Positions 61,518-64,000 of a stretch of DNA of 64,000 nt are shown here, piece by piece. The notes under the pieces are model-generated. The model saw only the letters and a list, made by a program, of their open reading frames with translations. It was not told the DNA's origin and ran no database searches. Positions within the stretch are counted from its first letter, which is position 1. Every line of letters begins with the position of its first letter. A program made the translations under genes and the position numbers. Location of the stretch: the NCBI RefSeq assembly GCF_963676685.1, contig NC_092349.1:79248604-79312603 (forward strand), in the 5' to 3' direction. Source of the DNA: Mytilus edulis (lineage: Eukaryota; Mollusca; Bivalvia; Mytilida; Mytilidae).

Positions 61518-62654
61518 CAGGCCTCGCCAATAACGCTTGTCCGATTGTCCGGTACCAGAGGGAAAAAAGGTCGGACAAGTAAAAGCTGGATCAAGCTTGT
61601 CGGTCGGGACAAGTACAATTATTCTGCAGAAAATAAATTTAATCCAACTTTGATGAACAAAGTAATTTATTATAAACAAAAACAAAAAAACAAATATTAA
61701 TTTGACATGTTTCTGTATTCTGTTTATTCAAATGCAAAACCTTTTTCTTCAACATGTTTACTTGCAATCGATATTTTTTAACTGGTTCTTTGTCAGGTAC
61801 TTTTTAACAGGTAAAATGTATACTATTCTCAGAAAACAGTCTTACTGATTGGAATCAATGATGCGCTTTGTAGATAAGGTAACTTTACAGGACAGTTCGT
61901 CACCCCGAAAAATTCAGCTCCAATTGTTTAAGAGACAGTTTGGCACCGTAGGAGACATATTTAGTAGACATGATTGATAGACAGTTTGACAAGGCAGGAG
62001 ACATTTCGGGACAAAGACAAATCAGTACCTCATTTTGCTACCTTATTCTGTTCCTTATAATAAATACCATACCGGTAATTTTTTTCACAAAAATATTTTT
62101 TTTTATTTACCATAAAATTCACAAAATCATATTTGATCATATTAAGTAGAAAAAAACATTACTTGCAATATGGTGACCTATAGTTGTTAATATCTGTGTC
62201 ATTTGGTCTTTTGCAGAGAGTTGTCTCATTGGCAATCAGACCTTATGATGGCTTATCTTCTTTTTATTGATTACATTTGAATAAACTTTTTTTTTAACTT
62301 AAAAAAAAAAAAAAACAGAATACAAATCCAATGAGTGTACAGGCCTATCAGATGGTGCCCCATGATTAGAGTCTGATGAGACTAGCATTGATGGAAACTA
62401 GAACCTAATTCCTTTGATATGACTAGTTTCGCAGTTGTACTTGACTCATATTTTTGAAAAGTATTTTTAAAAAAATACATCAAATTCTGTTATATTGTTT
62501 AAATTCGTTTTGTTCCTTTAATCAACTAAAAATGTAAAAAAGGTTATTTTTAATAGAAAATTTTTGGACAAGTAACAATTTCATTCGGACAAGTAAATTT
62601 TGGTATGTGCTTGTCCTACAGGACAAGTTGAAAAAAAGTTATTGTAGAGGCCTG
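61518..62654. mobile_element. hAT-like element with GGACAAGT subterminal repeats
   Basis: 1.14 kb. Ends CAGGCCTCGCCAATAAC and GTTATTGTAGAGGCCTG are inverted repeats with three mismatches. Both ends carry GGACAAGT or ACTTGTCC motifs (near 61576, 61607, 62566, 62587, 62607). CAG...CTG termini suggest hAT, but I find no clear 8-bp target duplication. No transposase. Confidence 0.65.
62170..62265 (-). repeat. Fragment of dispersed repeat R1
   Basis: Contains GTGTCATTTGGTCTTTTGC and GTTGTCTCATTGGCAATCAG. It sits inside the hAT-like element, so it inserted later or was carried by it. Confidence 0.6.
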
Positions 62655-62656
62655 TG

Positions 62657-63426
62657 TATATGTTCCAGACCATATGAGTATTTGGACCGTACGCGTACGG
62701 TCCGGACCGTATACGTATACTCGTACGGTCGGACCGTATGAGTATACGCGTACGGTCCAGCTGACCAGACATGTTTTGAGATCATATGGGTTAAAAACAA
62801 ATATTTATCAAAATCTTTATTTTTAGTTATACAAATTGTTATTATTATAAATAGATGGATGAAGTGAATAAGCGAACAATTGACATTAAATATTTGTTTA
62901 ATTGTATATCTGAATCCTATTTTGTTACTCTGGCCCAAGGTGACACTAGTCTTGCTACCAAAAGGAACGTCATATTTTTTTTACATTAACATGTTTTGTT
63001 CATGCATGTTCCTTTGCATATGCATTTTTTTTGTAAAGTTCCTAAATATTCTATGACAATTGTCCTCCCACATTATGTTTACTTCCGATAACTTTAATTT
63101 CAATGAGCATACTGGGCTGCAATTAATGAATTACTGACATGCTAAATACAGGAGATTAACAAATTAAATAAGCGTGTTTTTTTTTTTAAATAGTTAAAAT
63201 ATTAAGTTTTTATTTCAATTACTATTGAACTTTTTATATTAATTTGAGATATAAGTTATGTTGATCTGTTATATACAAATATTTGTATCTAATAAACTTG
63301 ACCAACTTCTTAATATTAGTCAGACCGTACGCGTACGGTCCGACCGTATACGTATTTTGAAAAAGTACGCATACGGTCCAGACCGTACGCGTACGGTCCA
63401 AATACTCATACGGTCTGGAACATATA
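62657..63426. mobile_element. 770-bp foldback element built of GTACGCGTAC palindromes
   Basis: The ends (62657-62760 and 63323-63426) are about 100-bp inverted repeats. Each is made of several copies of the palindrome GACCGTACGCGTACGGTC and variants such as GACCGTATACGTATA. TIR tips are TATATGTTCC and GGAACATATA. It starts two bases after the hAT-like element. The minus-strand ORFs with repeated RIRSGP-like residues are translations of the palindromes. Confidence 0.85.
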
Positions 63427-64000
63427 TTTAAGTAACGTTACATTGAGATAGAACCAAATAATTCATAAAAACTAGGAGAGCTTGAAGAACGAAAAATAAC
63501 TTAACACAAATAGCAAAAGCCATATTTTTTGTTTGATTTTGAAGGAGTGGGAATTTTTAAAGTTAAAGTATTTAAAAGACAGTTTTTACAAACATATTCG
63601 TATTCGACCATAAATCAAGTTTCGATAGCATGGCACTCAATGAAGATTAGTTTATACATGTACAACAACAGCTAAAACATTTGCGATGTTTATAATTTAC
63701 GGTTTACACTGATTTGAGCTTTCGTTTGCACAACTAAAGTACAACTATCATTTAGATCCGTTTGGAAAATTTGTTGTTAATGTTTTCAAAATGCATCATA
63801 TTGCTTCAAGTAAACATCATTGTATACAAAGTATATTATAAACACATGCGTGAAACATGTGAAAAGCAAGTGATGTTCAGATCTTTATTGAATTTCGATA
63901 TGGTGCCGATTCAACATGGTTTGCTTAATAATTAAAATGCAATATGATATGATCCCTGCTAACAAATTATGAAACCGTTAGTTTGATTAAAAGATTATCA
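63427..64000. other. Right-edge non-coding sequence
   Basis: I see no exon or repeat with a second copy here. It is probably intron of gene D. Confidence 0.5.

Noticed and set aside
62581-62938. Minus-strand ORFs with repetitive RTVR/SGPYAYG residues
   Set aside because: They are translations of the palindrome array of the foldback element.

Overview
The window is intron-rich, AT-rich animal DNA. It holds a head-to-tail cluster of four paralogous receptor genes, all on the + strand. Exons are small (86-165 bp), obey GT-AG splice rules and sit in introns of up to 6.7 kb. Several dispersed repeats match sequences I remember as very abundant in mussel genomes, so a bivalve, probably Mytilus, is my inference; no search was run.

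Layout: 1-11913 is repeat-rich upstream DNA with a separate upstream first exon (4153-4253). Gene A (11914-28498, 11 exons, 682 aa) and gene B (37817-47214, 7 exons, 512 aa, plus further first exons at 33528 and 36049) form one close pair. Gene C (51504-57163, 6 exons, 541 aa) and gene D (58527 to past the right edge, 5 exons seen) form a second pair. Each protein begins with a signal peptide and a short EMI/Nimrod-like segment with a CC-x-(G/D)-(Y/F) motif. Eight-cysteine EGF-like repeats of the MEGF10/Draper/CED-1 kind follow. A, B and C then have one membrane span and a tyrosine-rich tail. The EGF exons are all phase 1-1, so repeats can be gained, lost or skipped without a frame change.

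The strongest observations: (1) each complete tail carries one exact ITAM, Y-x-x-L followed by eight residues and Y-x-x-I/L, so all three look like Syk/Shark-type activating phagocytic or immune receptors. (2) Genes A and B have several alternative signal-peptide first exons of two sequence classes, 101 or 107 bp, all ending in phase 2 and all able to join the same exon 2. (3) A and B differ by exactly four EGF exons. (4) The tail of C contains a 42-bp coding minisatellite.

The remaining DNA is mostly transposable-element debris: a triple-nested insertion (MITE in hAT-like element in another MITE), tRNA-derived SINE copies with a 34-bp perfect hairpin, a decayed Tc1-like element, a foldback element built from palindromes, several hairpin MITEs, recent tandem duplications, and a multi-frame relic of an unrecognised gene in intron 7 of gene A. 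Exon boundaries were read by eye from splice sites, phase and paralogue comparison; no transcript evidence was available.
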